Source: an uncultured Candidatus Saccharibacteria bacterium (lineage in GTDB: Bacteria; Patescibacteriota; Saccharimonadia; Saccharimonadales; Saccharimonadaceae). From it: a DNA stretch of 35,423 nucleotides. A model generated the notes under the pieces. The model did not search any database. It saw only the letters and a program-made list of their open reading frames with translations, and was not told the DNA's origin. Both the position numbers and the translations under genes were made by a program. The stretch's first letter is position 1. Each line of letters starts with the position of its first letter. Location of the stretch: positions 1 to 35,423 of the forward strand of contig CAMNUC010000004.1 of assembly GCA_946560015.1 (NCBI GenBank), written 5' to 3'. Of this stretch, positions 35,045-35,423 are shown one piece after another.

Positions 35045-35423
35045 TCAAAGAGTAAAAGAAGCTGGCTCCCAGAAGTCATCAGAATTCGTTTTCACCAGAC
35101 ACCGCACAGAGAAACCATAGTAGCGATTGCCGTTGCTGGACGGATCGGCGAAGCTACTGTTGAGGAGCAAGCGGTACGCGTTGTCTGATCCGTTAGGCGT
35201 AGACGACCAATACCAGCCGACGCTGCCGACATTGAGGATACCGCCGGAGTACGCGTACCCGCTATACTGGAAGTACATCGGGCTACCTCGCATAATGGTA
35301 GAGCCAGCAGAGTTATTACCTGCCCCATAAGCCGTAGTTAATCCACCAAAAGAACCTTTAGCTGTAGTATTACTAGTCGGCAGATGCCAGCCATTAGGAC
35401 AAATGCCTTGTACTTGCCCAGTC
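35045..35423 (-). CDS. FISUMP-domain surface protein (Fibrobacter succinogenes major paralogous domain), truncated at window edge
   Basis: Minus strand from the right edge: TGQVQGICPNGWHLPTSNTTAKGSFGGLTTAYGAGNNSAGSTIMRGSPMYFQYSGYAYSGGILNVGSVGWYWSSTPNGSDNAYRLLLNSSFADPSSNGNRYYGFSVRCL...; CPNGWHLP and GWYWSST..YGFSVRC are hallmark motifs. The 35293 start in the ORF track is internal. Confidence 0.88.
   Translation of the reverse strand, partial: TGQVQGICPNGWHLPTSNTTAKGSFGGLTTAYGAGNNSAGSTIMRGSPMYFQYSGYAYSGGILNVGSVGWYWSSTPNGSDNAYRLLLNSSFADPSSNGNRYYGFSVRCLVKTNSDDFWEPASFTL

Noticed and set aside
1-35423. Alternative genetic code (UGA as glycine, as in some CPR lineages)
   Set aside because: TGA is used as a normal stop (e.g. 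response regulator at 1817-1819, FISUMP at 35045-35047) and glycine positions use GGN.
1-35423. tRNA, rRNA, tmRNA or transposase genes
   Set aside because: None recognised by eye in the intergenic gaps; a tRNAscan/Rfam run would be needed for certainty.

Overview
The window looks like a compact, AT-leaning Patescibacteria/CPR chromosome segment, probably Saccharibacteria-like (inferred from gene content, gene size and a FISUMP surface protein; not verified). It has about 28 mostly + strand genes and standard stop usage. In order: the C-terminal tail of a surface protein; a choline/aminoglycoside-kinase-like gene with a damaged or mis-started 5' end; a BceRS-BceAB-type antimicrobial-peptide sensing/detoxification module; rmuC; CPBP protease; PF06541 membrane protein; DHH phosphoesterase; alpha/beta hydrolase; cysS; a MacB-like ABC pair; TrmA/RumA-like methyltransferase; UvrD-like helicase-nuclease; a 113-aa orphan; rpmE type B (minus strand); rpsB-tsf-frr-uppS-rseP-CPBP-proS-greA-lysS; ldh; a DUF2207 protein; serS-murJ-uppP; and a FISUMP surface protein running off the right edge (minus strand). 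Main discoveries: (1) two unlinked intergenic 81-nt elements with identical geometry (10-bp stem/5-nt loop twice, separated by exactly 31 nt) and an identical, identically placed ACAGGGGTAG core, but with different, internally duplicated stem sequences; (2) eleven first-of-operon genes whose ATG lies only 6-10 nt after an extended -10 box, predicting leaderless or near-leaderless mRNAs, while downstream genes carry Shine-Dalgarno sites; (3) a shared TTAC-N6-GTAA inverted repeat upstream of both promoters of the Bce-like module.
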